Assembly: GCA_009780285.1 (NCBI GenBank)
Contig: WRAL01000005.1
Span: 1-16,489 of the forward strand
Length of the DNA: 16,489 nt
Reading direction: 5' to 3'
Source: Treponema sp.
GTDB lineage: Bacteria > Spirochaetota > Spirochaetia > Treponematales > Breznakiellaceae
The position numbers and the translations under genes were made by a program. Below are positions 5,861 through 13,885 of the stretch, one piece after another. Below the pieces are notes generated by a model. It ran no database searches and was not told the origin of the DNA. It saw nothing but the letters and a program-made list of their open reading frames with translations. Position 1 is the first letter of the stretch. Each line of letters begins with the position of its first letter.

Positions 5861-6334
5861 ATGGATATACTTGAGCTTTACGTAAAGCCCTTCGTCAAGT
5901 CTACGTTGCATACCTTCAAGGACTTTGTGGGCATGGACTTGGTGGTTGGCAACCCGCACTTTTCCGGGCGAACGCTTGTCTTTGACAGGGATATTTCCGC
6001 TGTGATCGGGCTTTCCGGCGCCGTTCGCGGGGCGGTGGTCGTTTCGCTGCAGCGGAAATTCGCGCTGGAAATAACCGGCAAGCTCATAGGTTCGGAGCCT
6101 GCGGATCTGGACGACGACGTCGTTGACGCCATCGGCGAGATAGTGAACATCATCGCCGGGAATATAAAGCAGTACGTGGAGGGCGGGGAGCAGATCGTCA
6201 TTTCCCTTCCCACGATCGTTAAGGGAAAAGGCCACAAGTTCGCGTGGCCCGGAAAAAGCTCCAGAATCCTGTGCGTTTCTTTCAAGCACGGGAACGATGC
6301 CTTTTTCTTGCTGGCGGACATGGTGAAGGCCTAG
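5861..6334 (+). CDS. cheX: CheX-type CheY-phosphate phosphatase
   Basis: This 157-residue protein has the size and pattern of CheX. The catalytic signature of the CheC/CheX/FliY group, Glu-x-x-Asn, appears once, as Glu93 and Asn96 in AIGEIVNIIAGN. CheX dimers remove the phosphate from CheY-P and so reset signalling; spirochaetes use CheX where enteric bacteria use CheZ. The N-terminal part (about 1-60) and C-terminal strands (IVISLPTIV, ILCVSFKHG, FFLLADMV) match the alpha/beta fold expected. The ATG lies 10 bp after the cheY stop, with GAGG (5851-5854) at 6 nt, so the two are co-expressed. A single E-x2-N motif favours CheX over CheC, which usually has two. Confidence 0.8.
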   Translation: MDILELYVKPFVKSTLHTFKDFVGMDLVVGNPHFSGRTLVFDRDISAVIGLSGAVRGAVVVSLQRKFALEITGKLIGSEPADLDDDVVDAIGEIVNIIAGNIKQYVEGGEQIVISLPTIVKGKGHKFAWPGKSSRILCVSFKHGNDAFFLLADMVKA

Positions 6335-6368
6335 CGCGACTGCGCCCGTTGCCGCCGAAGGAATTATT

Positions 6369-7325
6369 ATGAGACATGTTTTTATCATAGACCAAAACAT
6401 TTTTTCCGGCCAGATCTCGAGGATCGATGCCCTACAGGATTCCATAAGCGAGCACTTCAGGGCGCAGGATAATTCCGACTACATCACTGCCATCTCGAAA
6501 TTTCCCCGCGCCGCTTTCGGAATCATCCAGGAGCAGATTGACGGGGCGGGCGGCGACACCCTGCGCGTCTACGCTATCGGGGGGGACGGCATTCTCTTCG
6601 ACTGCCTGAACGCCATCGTCGGAATCGCCGGCGCGGAGCTGGCCTGCATGCCGGCCGGGGCCCCGAACGCCTTAACGCGATATATCAGCGACAGGCGGGG
6701 CTGGACTGAGGAGGCCGAAGAGATAGTTGGCCTTGACGTGATCGAGGTTGGGAACAACTACGCCATTTCCGGCTGCTCCGTGGGCCTAGGCGCCGCGGCG
6801 GCGATCAGGATAAACGAGTGGGAGGCGGCCAGGCGGGGGAGCTCCCGCCGCGCCTCCGGCCTGCAGCGCTGGCTTCGAAAAATCGCCCTGGCTCACAAGA
6901 GGGACGTGGCGGCGCGCCAATACAGGATCGTCATCGACGGGGAGGACTACAGCGGCAGGTACAGCCTTGTAAGCGTGGCGAACGCGCCGGGCTTTGGGCG
7001 GACCGGCGCGCGGCTGGACGATTCCCAGCCGAACGACGGCTTTCTCGACGTGGCTCTGTTCAAGCCCGCCGCCCCCCTGTCCACGCTGTCAAGCCACAGG
7101 CGGTACGCCGCCGGGAAAATGCCGAGAAACTGCCTGCGCCTAAAGGCGAAAAAGGTGGAGGTGGAATCGGATAGGGCCATGTTCATACAGACCGACGGGG
7201 AATACCTTATGGACACCAGCATTTCTTTCGAGGTAAACGAAGGCGCCGTGGCTTTTGTGACGGTCGACGAGCTTACGCGAAAGCTGGAGTCGACCATGCG
7301 CCGCGGCGCCGCAAGCGATAGCTAG
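6369..7325 (+). CDS. Diacylglycerol kinase-like (DAGK catalytic domain) lipid kinase
   Basis: This 318-residue protein has the length of the DgkB/YegS group. GGDG at residues 71-74 (YAIGGDGILFDCLNAIVG) is the nucleotide-binding signature. The segment MPAGAPNALTRYI (94-106) sits where family members have PLGTxNDFAR, so that loop is altered. The central SVGLGAAAAIRINEW and VSVANAPGFGRTGARL match the second half of the family fold, and QTDGEYLMD near the end matches the C-terminal DGE motif. Members phosphorylate diacylglycerol or related lipids at the inner membrane face. The altered motifs leave the substrate open, and an inactive or unusual lipid kinase is possible. There is no signal peptide or membrane segment. 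AAGGAA (6358-6363) supports the ATG. It lies between cheX and two membrane kinases, an uncommon setting. Confidence 0.7.
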   Translation: MRHVFIIDQNIFSGQISRIDALQDSISEHFRAQDNSDYITAISKFPRAAFGIIQEQIDGAGGDTLRVYAIGGDGILFDCLNAIVGIAGAELACMPAGAPNALTRYISDRRGWTEEAEEIVGLDVIEVGNNYAISGCSVGLGAAAAIRINEWEAARRGSSRRASGLQRWLRKIALAHKRDVAARQYRIVIDGEDYSGRYSLVSVANAPGFGRTGARLDDSQPNDGFLDVALFKPAAPLSTLSSHRRYAAGKMPRNCLRLKAKKVEVESDRAMFIQTDGEYLMDTSISFEVNEGAVAFVTVDELTRKLESTMRRGAASDS

Positions 7326-7342
7326 GCAAGAGGGCGGGGAAA

Positions 7343-9598
7343 ATGGCTGAGGCGAAAATCCGGACCAGACATGAAAACCAAAGGATGTTCTTAGCCGCGA
7401 ACTTAACCTCGATTGCCGTGCTTTTGGTGGCCTTCGCGATTTTGCTCATGAGCATCGTTGACGAGCAGGGGGCCATAGTGGTCTCTCCCCTCTCGTTTTA
7501 TTTGACGCCGATTTTTGCCATCGCCATAATAGTGATGGTGGCGATCGATAGAACGGCGCTCGACTTTTCCAAGTGCGCCTTTATTATTCCCGCCGTCCTT
7601 TTCGCGCTGACTTACCTGGTCCTGCTCGGCAACGAGCAGTTCCAGAGCGTCACGGTCTTCCTGTTTCTTTCGTTCGTGATCTGCGGCATTAGCTGTCTGT
7701 ACGCGAATACCCCGCAAACGGTTTTTTACATAGCGCTTCACGGCGCCGTGCTCATGGAGTTGTACGCCTTGGGATCCCCCGTGCTGGGCGTTTACGATCT
7801 GTCGATAACGGAGCTTGGCATTTTTCTCAGCTATATGGGCTGCTGCTTTTTCTTGCTCATCGGAACGCGGGCCGCGAGAACCGCCTTTAGGGAAGTTACC
7901 GAGGAGGCGAATTTCTTTGGGGCCTACTTGCAGACAACCCTAACCCGCATCGCCCTGCTGGACAGCCAGAACAAGGTGGTTCATATAAGCCAGCCGATGG
8001 CGGATCTGGCGCATATCGACGACCTGGGCCTCGCGCGGGGCCGCCCGCTGATCGACATTCTCCCCAAGCGGGAGCTCAAGGCCATGGTCAGCGAGGTCCT
8101 GTGGAACGAGGCGCCAAGCGAGGCGAGCTGCGAATTTACGCAGTACCGGAAAAGGCGCCACTTCAAGGCCTTCTCCAACAGCATGATTGGCGAGAGCGGG
8201 GCCCTGGTTACCCTTCTGGACGTTACCGATATCGACGAGAGGGACCAGCTTGCCGCGATGAAGGACAACATCAAGGTGGGCTTTTTCTTCATGAACCGCG
8301 ACTTTGTGATACAGGACAACTATTCGCGGCACCTCGAGGAAGTGCTGTCGGATACGAATTTAAGGGGAAAACGCTTTACGGATTATCTTAAAGGATCCCT
8401 TGCGCCCTCCGAGATGGAGTCCACCAAGGATTACCTTGACATGGTTTTCGACCGAACGTTTTCCGTGGAATACCTGGGCGCGATCAACCCGCTCATCGCG
8501 TTTCGGTACATGGATCAGGCGGGCGTCAATAAAATTTTCAACTGCGGTTTTTTGCTGGTCCAGCGCGGCAATGGCGAAGCGGTCGTTCTTGTCACTGTTT
8601 ACGACATAACCGCCAGGGTCGAGCTGCAGGAATTGCTCCATGCGGAGGAAAAAAAGCGGCAGGACGCCATGAGCAACCTTTTCGAGCTTTTCCAGGTGGA
8701 GCCGGCGACCTTCGACGCCTTTCTTGAAGACATCGAGCATCAGTTCGGCCGCGTTTACAAAATAATGGGCAACACCAAGCTTTCGGACAATGACATATTG
8801 CTGGCGATTTATCAGCTGGTGCATTCGATCAAGTCCGACGCCGTTACCATCGGCCTTGGGAACTTTGGCTCCAAGGTGCACGAAGTGGAAGATCAGATAA
8901 AGAAGCTTCTGGGCGCCGAAGGGGAGATACCCTTCGACGACATGCTCCACCTTACGATGGAAATCGAAAAGCTGGTGCAGGAAGGCAACGGCTTCAAGCA
9001 GATTTTGGACGGAATAACGGCGTTCAAGCGCAGCGCCAAGAGCCACGGCCCGGAAGGGCCAGGGGAATTTCTGGATTCCATGCGCGACTGCGCCGAGCGG
9101 CTGTCGCAGCAGATAGGAAAGAAGGCGCGCTTCGTCGCGTCCGACATTGACGCCGCCGCGCTTGAAACGGGGCACCGCGAGGTTATCGCGGAGGTGACGG
9201 CGCAGCTTATTCGCCACGCGCTTTTGCGCAGCATCGAGATTCCGGACAAGCGCGTCTCCGCCGGGAAATCCGAGGCGGCGACGATACGCCTTTCGATAAA
9301 GCAGGCGGACGGCGCGATCAACGTGCAGGTGGCCGACGACGGCGGCGGGCTTGATTTCGACGAAATCCGAGAGGAGGCGCTGCGCAGGAAACTTATCCGC
9401 GCCGAGGACTCCGGCGATAAGAACAAGCTTTTGGGCGCGATATTCGCTCCGGGCTTTGGCGCCAGCGCGAACGACGGCAATGGAGTGGCCTTGGGACTCG
9501 TTCGCGATTGCGTGCGCAGCGCCGGCGGCACGATAAAAATGAAAAATGAACAGGGCAAGGGCATGGCGTTCAGCATTTCCCTCCCCGCGGCCAGCTAA
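7343..9598 (+). CDS. Membrane PAS-HPt-ATPase kinase (CheA-like), probably a pseudokinase
   Basis: This is a 751-residue protein. Six hydrophobic segments (about 15-37, 50-68, 79-96, 102-120, 127-149, 157-175) are followed by two PAS-like domains (about 195-297 and 303-427), an HPt domain with the acceptor His494 in LVHSIKSDA, and a CheA-type HATPase domain (about 600-751). There is no CheW-binding P5 domain and no standard H-box dimerisation His, so the HPt His is the likely phosphosite. The ATPase is damaged: the N-box reads LIRHALLRS with His625 where Asn normally binds Mg-ATP, and the G2 box reads GNGVALGL with Ala716 for Gly. The DDG of the G1 box (Asp665/666) remains. The protein could be a phosphoacceptor or sensor partner of the intact paralogue encoded next to it. 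The ATG has a G-rich upstream stretch (GGGCGGGG) and lies 17 bp after the lipid-kinase stop. Confidence 0.8.
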   Translation: MAEAKIRTRHENQRMFLAANLTSIAVLLVAFAILLMSIVDEQGAIVVSPLSFYLTPIFAIAIIVMVAIDRTALDFSKCAFIIPAVLFALTYLVLLGNEQFQSVTVFLFLSFVICGISCLYANTPQTVFYIALHGAVLMELYALGSPVLGVYDLSITELGIFLSYMGCCFFLLIGTRAARTAFREVTEEANFFGAYLQTTLTRIALLDSQNKVVHISQPMADLAHIDDLGLARGRPLIDILPKRELKAMVSEVLWNEAPSEASCEFTQYRKRRHFKAFSNSMIGESGALVTLLDVTDIDERDQLAAMKDNIKVGFFFMNRDFVIQDNYSRHLEEVLSDTNLRGKRFTDYLKGSLAPSEMESTKDYLDMVFDRTFSVEYLGAINPLIAFRYMDQAGVNKIFNCGFLLVQRGNGEAVVLVTVYDITARVELQELLHAEEKKRQDAMSNLFELFQVEPATFDAFLEDIEHQFGRVYKIMGNTKLSDNDILLAIYQLVHSIKSDAVTIGLGNFGSKVHEVEDQIKKLLGAEGEIPFDDMLHLTMEIEKLVQEGNGFKQILDGITAFKRSAKSHGPEGPGEFLDSMRDCAERLSQQIGKKARFVASDIDAAALETGHREVIAEVTAQLIRHALLRSIEIPDKRVSAGKSEAATIRLSIKQADGAINVQVADDGGGLDFDEIREEALRRKLIRAEDSGDKNKLLGAIFAPGFGASANDGNGVALGLVRDCVRSAGGTIKMKNEQGKGMAFSISLPAAS

Positions 9599-9612
9599 GG
9601 GAGACGCGATCT

Positions 9613-11883
9613 GTGGAAATCGGCATAGACAAGCGGCAAGCGGGCAGGTTCGCCATTGCGAACGCGTCCGTAATCGCGTTGACAGTGTTTCTTGGCGCGA
9701 TTTCCGCGATAGGCGCGGCGGAAGTGGGCGCCGTCGAGACGCTCGTGACAAGCGTGATAATTTCAACGGTGCTAGTGATTACGATGCTGAGGGTTTTCAG
9801 ATCGTTAAGAAACCTGCCAAAGTTGGCCTTTGTTGTGCCCGCGGTTTTGTTCGGGCTCAATTTTATAGCCCTGCTCATGAACGCAAGGTATGAGACATTC
9901 TTTTTGATTGCATGTGTATTCATATGCGGGCTCAGCTCCCTTTACGCAAGTTTTAGCAGAACGTTTACCTATATTATGATGCAGGCCGCTGCGATTGTTG
10001 CGCTCTATCTTTATGGCGTTCCGATTTTGGAAGAAGGCCTAATGCCCGTGGAGATCTGGGGAGTCTTTTTTCTGTTCATGTTTTGTTGCGCCGTTTGGGT
10101 TGTCATCTCATGGAACACCACAAACTATTTCGGCAAAATCCTCGCCGCGACCAATTCCTTCAGCAATTACCTGGCCACGACGCATGACTTCGTTGCGCTG
10201 CTGGATGCCGACAACAGGGTCCTTTACATGAGCAAGCCCATGTCGGATTTGGCGGGGAGCGAGGGCAGGGTGGCCAGAGGACGGCCCTTTATCGATCTTT
10301 TCCCAGGCAGGGATCTTAAAACCCTGGCCGACAGGATGCTTGGGCACAGGGATTTGCACGAGGAAGACTGGGAATTTTCGCTGAACGGGAAAAAACAGCA
10401 CTTCCGCGCGCTGTCCAGCACGATATTTGAGCACGGCCAGAAAAAGGAAACCCTTGTCACTTTGCTTGACATGCCCCACGTGGACGAGCGCGACGAGATC
10501 GTGGCGATGAAGGACAGCCTTCAGATAGGCTTGTTTTTCATGGACAGGAATTATGTGATACAGGAAAATTATTCGCTTTTCCTTGAGGAGGCGTTCTCGC
10601 TTTCAAACATCGCGGGGAGAAGTTTTATTGAAATTCTTTCCGGCTCTCTTTCGGCCGCCGAGCTTAGCGCCGTCAAGGATTATTTTGACATGGTTTTCGA
10701 CGACGCTTTTCACGCCAACACCCTTCGGGAAATTAACCCGCTTCACGAGCTGCGCTACGTCGTTTCGCAGAACGTAAAGAAAATATTCAACTGCGAATTT
10801 ACGGCCGTTGACCAAGGGGAAGGCGGAATAGTCATCCTTGCGACTATTTACGATATCACTTCGGACGTGGAGTTGCAGGAGAAATTCAACAGGGAGGAAA
10901 AGAAGCGCCAGGACGAAATGAGCAACCTTTTCGAGCTTTTGCAGACGGATCCATATATCATAGATTCGTTCCTCGAGGACATGGAGCACAATTTCGCTCT
11001 TATCAATAGAATTTGGTCTGAAAGCACGTTGTCCAACGCGGAATTGCTGCTGGAAACGTACCAATTGGCGCATTCGATAAAATCCAACGCCGTTACCGTG
11101 GGGCTTAGCAACTTTGGCTCGAAGGTGCATGAGCTTGAGTCGCGAATAAAAAAGCTGCGCGCCCTTGAGACGACTCTTCAATTGCACGATATTCTTGGGC
11201 TGGCGACGGAGGCGAAAAAACTTACGGATGAAAAAGACGCAATCAAAGAGCTTTACGAACGCATAAAGATTTTCAGGATGGACGATGGGGAGGCCTTAAA
11301 ATCGAGCGAGGAAATCTTCATGGAATCGCTTCGCATGACCGCTCAAAAAGTGGCGACGGACTCGGGGAAAAAAACTCGTTTTGTTTCCGCCGGAATAGAC
11401 ATGCAGGTAATCTCCTCCGGCCCAAGGCGGCTTATAAAGGAAGTGCTGGTGCAGCTTGTCCGCAACGCCGTCGTTCACGGCCTTGAAACCCCGGAAGAAA
11501 GGCGCGCGGCCGGGAAAAACGAAACGGGAACCGTGCAGCTTTCGATGAAGCTTGTGGACAAATCCATTCACATACGGGTGGCCGACGACGGCAAAGGAAT
11601 CGATTTTAACAAGATCCGCGACAAAGCCCTGTCGATGAATCTTATCAGCGAAGAGGATGCTGACAATAAAGGCAAGCTGATAAACGCGATTTTCCTTCCC
11701 GGCCTTAGCACGGCGGACAGCGATGACAGCATTCACGCCGGCCGTGGCGTCGGCCTTTATCTTGTCCACGATAGAATCCGCGCATCCGGGGGCAGCATAA
11801 AACTGCAAACGGAATTGGGCAGGGGCACCGCTTTCAATATCGTGTTCTCCGTAAACAGCGTGGATACGATGGAAGACTATTAA
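9613..11883 (+). CDS. Membrane PAS-HPt-ATPase histidine kinase (CheA-like), intact
   Basis: This 756-residue paralogue of the preceding protein has the same order: six TM segments (about 14-167), two PAS-like domains, an HPt domain with His487 (LAHSIKSNAVTVGL) and a CheA-type ATPase. Here the ATP site is complete: N-box LVRNAVVHG (Asn618), G1 box VADDGKGID, an LPGLST segment like CheA FxPGFST, G2 box GRGVGL (Gly710-Gly714) and G3 GRGTAF. It should autophosphorylate its HPt His, in cis or on the neighbour, and pass phosphate to a receiver such as the CheY encoded in this operon. It lacks the CheW-like P5 domain and so is not a standard chemoreceptor-array CheA. The GTG at 9613 is chosen because AGGGAG (9598-9603) lies 9 nt upstream and the next Met is far inside; the gap to the previous stop is 14 bp. 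The ligand sensed is unknown. Confidence 0.85.
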   Translation: MEIGIDKRQAGRFAIANASVIALTVFLGAISAIGAAEVGAVETLVTSVIISTVLVITMLRVFRSLRNLPKLAFVVPAVLFGLNFIALLMNARYETFFLIACVFICGLSSLYASFSRTFTYIMMQAAAIVALYLYGVPILEEGLMPVEIWGVFFLFMFCCAVWVVISWNTTNYFGKILAATNSFSNYLATTHDFVALLDADNRVLYMSKPMSDLAGSEGRVARGRPFIDLFPGRDLKTLADRMLGHRDLHEEDWEFSLNGKKQHFRALSSTIFEHGQKKETLVTLLDMPHVDERDEIVAMKDSLQIGLFFMDRNYVIQENYSLFLEEAFSLSNIAGRSFIEILSGSLSAAELSAVKDYFDMVFDDAFHANTLREINPLHELRYVVSQNVKKIFNCEFTAVDQGEGGIVILATIYDITSDVELQEKFNREEKKRQDEMSNLFELLQTDPYIIDSFLEDMEHNFALINRIWSESTLSNAELLLETYQLAHSIKSNAVTVGLSNFGSKVHELESRIKKLRALETTLQLHDILGLATEAKKLTDEKDAIKELYERIKIFRMDDGEALKSSEEIFMESLRMTAQKVATDSGKKTRFVSAGIDMQVISSGPRRLIKEVLVQLVRNAVVHGLETPEERRAAGKNETGTVQLSMKLVDKSIHIRVADDGKGIDFNKIRDKALSMNLISEEDADNKGKLINAIFLPGLSTADSDDSIHAGRGVGLYLVHDRIRASGGSIKLQTELGRGTAFNIVFSVNSVDTMEDY

Positions 11884-11915
11884 CAAAAAAACGGAACAAC
11901 TACTGCGAGGGTATA

Positions 11916-12998
11916 ATGAACGAACGGCTTGCTTCGATTCTGCGGCGCTTTGAGGAAGTGTCGCTTTTAATACAGGATTCCGAGCTCACGAAAGACCAGA
12001 AACGCTACAGGGACACGATGCGCGAGTATTCGCAGCTTGGCGATGTCGTCGCGGCGCGCGACGAGGTCGAGGGCCTGGAAAAGCGGCTTGACGAGGCGCG
12101 TGCCTTGGCGCAGGAGGAAAAAGACCCCGACATGCGCGAGCTTGCGCGCGAGGAGGCGCGCGAGCTTGAGGCGCTTTTGCAAGGCGCGCAGGACAAGCTC
12201 AAGCTGCTTCTTGTTCCCAAGGATCCCTTGGATGAAAAAAATATTATTATGGAAATACGCGCCGGAACCGGAGGCGACGAGGCCGCGCTTTTCGCCGCCG
12301 ACCTGTACCGCCTGTATTCCCGCTTTGCCGAAACGCGCGGCTGGAAATTCGAGATAATGAACTCGAACGAAACCGAGCTTGGCGGCATAAAGGAAATAGT
12401 TTTTTCGATAAGCGGATCGAACGTGTATGAAAACCTGCGCTACGAATCCGGCGTTCATCGCGTGCAGCGCGTCCCAACAACGGAAACTTCCGGCCGGATC
12501 CACACGTCGGCGGTAACGGTGGCCGTGCTTCCCGAGGCCGACGAAACCGAGGTTGACATAAAGCAGGAAGACTTGCGCATTGACGTAATGCGCGCCGGCG
12601 GCCCGGGCGGGCAGAGCGTCAACACGACCGACTCCGCCGTGCGCATTACGCACTTGCCTTCGGGCGTTACCGTTCATTGCCAGGACGAAAAGAGCCAGAT
12701 TAAAAACAAGGCTAAGGCCATGCGCATCTTGCGCTCGCGCATATACGAAATGGAAGAGGCGAAGGCCAACGCCCAGCGCGCCGAGGCGCGAAAGACGCAA
12801 GTTGGATCCGGCGATCGTTCCGAGCGAATACGGACGTACAATTTTCCCGACAACAGGGTTACCGATCATCGCATCGGCCTTACCCTTTATAAACTGGATC
12901 GTATAATGGAAGGCGAGGCTGGCGAAATTTTCGACGCGCTCAAGCTGTCCGCTCAGGAGGAGCTGCTGCGCAAGTCAAGCTCCGACTCGTCGCAATAG
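11916..12998 (+). CDS. prfA: Peptide chain release factor 1
   Basis: This 360-residue protein is the usual RF1 length. It recognises UAA and UAG in the ribosomal A site and triggers peptide release. The catalytic GGQ is at residues 231-233 (AGGPGGQSVNTTDSAVRI). The codon-reading tripeptide region reads RVQRVPTTETSGRIHTSAVTV, split here as RVQRVPTT and GRIHTSAV, which is the RF1 form (PxT) and not the SPF of RF2. The N-terminal helical domain and the C-terminal RIRTYNFPDNRVTDHR are typical. GAGG (11907-11910) stands 5 nt before the ATG. It follows the kinase gene by 32 bp with no clear terminator. A TATAAT overlaps the start codon but has no matching -35 box, so read-through from the signalling genes is likely. 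prmC, which modifies this GGQ, begins 1 bp after the stop. Confidence 0.97.
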   Translation: MNERLASILRRFEEVSLLIQDSELTKDQKRYRDTMREYSQLGDVVAARDEVEGLEKRLDEARALAQEEKDPDMRELAREEARELEALLQGAQDKLKLLLVPKDPLDEKNIIMEIRAGTGGDEAALFAADLYRLYSRFAETRGWKFEIMNSNETELGGIKEIVFSISGSNVYENLRYESGVHRVQRVPTTETSGRIHTSAVTVAVLPEADETEVDIKQEDLRIDVMRAGGPGGQSVNTTDSAVRITHLPSGVTVHCQDEKSQIKNKAKAMRILRSRIYEMEEAKANAQRAEARKTQVGSGDRSERIRTYNFPDNRVTDHRIGLTLYKLDRIMEGEAGEIFDALKLSAQEELLRKSSSDSSQ

Positions 12999-12999
12999 C

Positions 13000-13869
13000 A
13001 TGACCATTGGCGAAGCGCTTGCCGAAAGCAAGGCGCTTCTTTCCGGCGCTGGCATCGAAAACCCCGCGCTGGACGCGGATCTTTTGCTGGCGCATGCGCT
13101 GGGCGTAAATCGAAGCGCGCTTGTGGCGGCGCGCCGCGATTCGGACGCGCTCAATCCGGAAGCGCTCGAACGTTTTCGCGCCTTTATCGAGCGCCGACGT
13201 TCCGGTGAATGCGTCGCCTACATTCTTGAAAAAAAAGAATTTTTCGGCCTCGAATTTTTTGTCAACAAAAATGTTCTTGTCCCGCGTCCGGACACGGAAT
13301 GCCTGGTGGAGGCGGCGCTTTCGCGCCTTGCCGGAAAAAAAACGCCTAATTTACGCGCACTGGATTTATGCGCGGGATCCGGCGCCATCGCGATCGCGCT
13401 TAAAAGCCAAAGGCCGGATCTCGAGGCCTGGGCCACGGACATTTCGCAAGGCGCGCTGGAAGTGGCAAAAATCAACGCCGCGTGCCTTTTGCCCCTCGGC
13501 GCGGTACATTTTCGCCTGGGCGATCTTTTCCAGGCTCTTTCCGCCGGGGACGCGCGCGCGTTCGACCTGATAACCGCGAACGCGCCCTACGTTCCCGACG
13601 GCGAAATCCCCGGCCTGAGCGCCGAGGTTCGCGGCGAGCCGATTCTTGCGCTGGACGGCGGCGCCGACGGGCTGGACATCATCAGAAAAATCGTCGCGCA
13701 GGCGCCGCGCTTCCTTCTGCCCGGCGGAAGCCTGATGCTGGAAGCCGACCCGCGCCAAATGCCCGCCATCGCGCTCATGCTCGAAAGCGCCGGCCTTGAG
13801 CCCGGGGGGGCAATCAAGGACCTTTCCGGCCGGGATAGGGCGCTCGAGGCTTTTCAAAAAGGCGATTAA
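13000..13869 (+). CDS. prmC: Release factor glutamine N5-methyltransferase, with NAPY motif
   Basis: This 289-residue protein is of the PrmC/HemK family, which uses SAM to methylate the Gln of the GGQ motif in release factors. An N-terminal helical substrate-recognition domain (1-75) leads to VLVPRPDTECLVEAAL (92-107), then the SAM loop LDLCAGSGAIAIAL (121-134). The catalytic motif, normally NPPY, reads NAPY at residues 194-197 (ANAPYVPDGEIPGL). Asn, the second Pro and Tyr are kept; the first Pro is Ala. I recall NAPY variants in other HemK-like proteins, for example in actinobacteria, so activity is likely retained. The ATG is 1 bp after the prfA stop with no clear ribosome site, implying translational coupling, and the prfA-prmC pairing is widespread. 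The relA start follows 16 bp after the stop. Confidence 0.93.
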   Translation: MTIGEALAESKALLSGAGIENPALDADLLLAHALGVNRSALVAARRDSDALNPEALERFRAFIERRRSGECVAYILEKKEFFGLEFFVNKNVLVPRPDTECLVEAALSRLAGKKTPNLRALDLCAGSGAIAIALKSQRPDLEAWATDISQGALEVAKINAACLLPLGAVHFRLGDLFQALSAGDARAFDLITANAPYVPDGEIPGLSAEVRGEPILALDGGADGLDIIRKIVAQAPRFLLPGGSLMLEADPRQMPAIALMLESAGLEPGGAIKDLSGRDRALEAFQKGD

Positions 13870-13885
13870 CCTTTATCATGTTGCC

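Noticed and set aside
8360..9766. Long minus-strand reading frame of 468 codons opposite the first kinase gene
   Set aside because: It is antisense to the HPt and ATPase regions, whose motifs are clear. The reverse translation has no domain character or ribosome site.
11912..11917. TATAAT just before prfA as a promoter -10
   Set aside because: It overlaps the ribosome spacer and start codon and has no -35 box at 16-18 bp; it is probably chance.
13796..13885. ATG at 13796 as the relA start, overlapping prmC
   Set aside because: The extra 30 residues come from the prmC 3' end read in another frame and do not look like an RSH N-terminus; the GTG at 13886 fits better.
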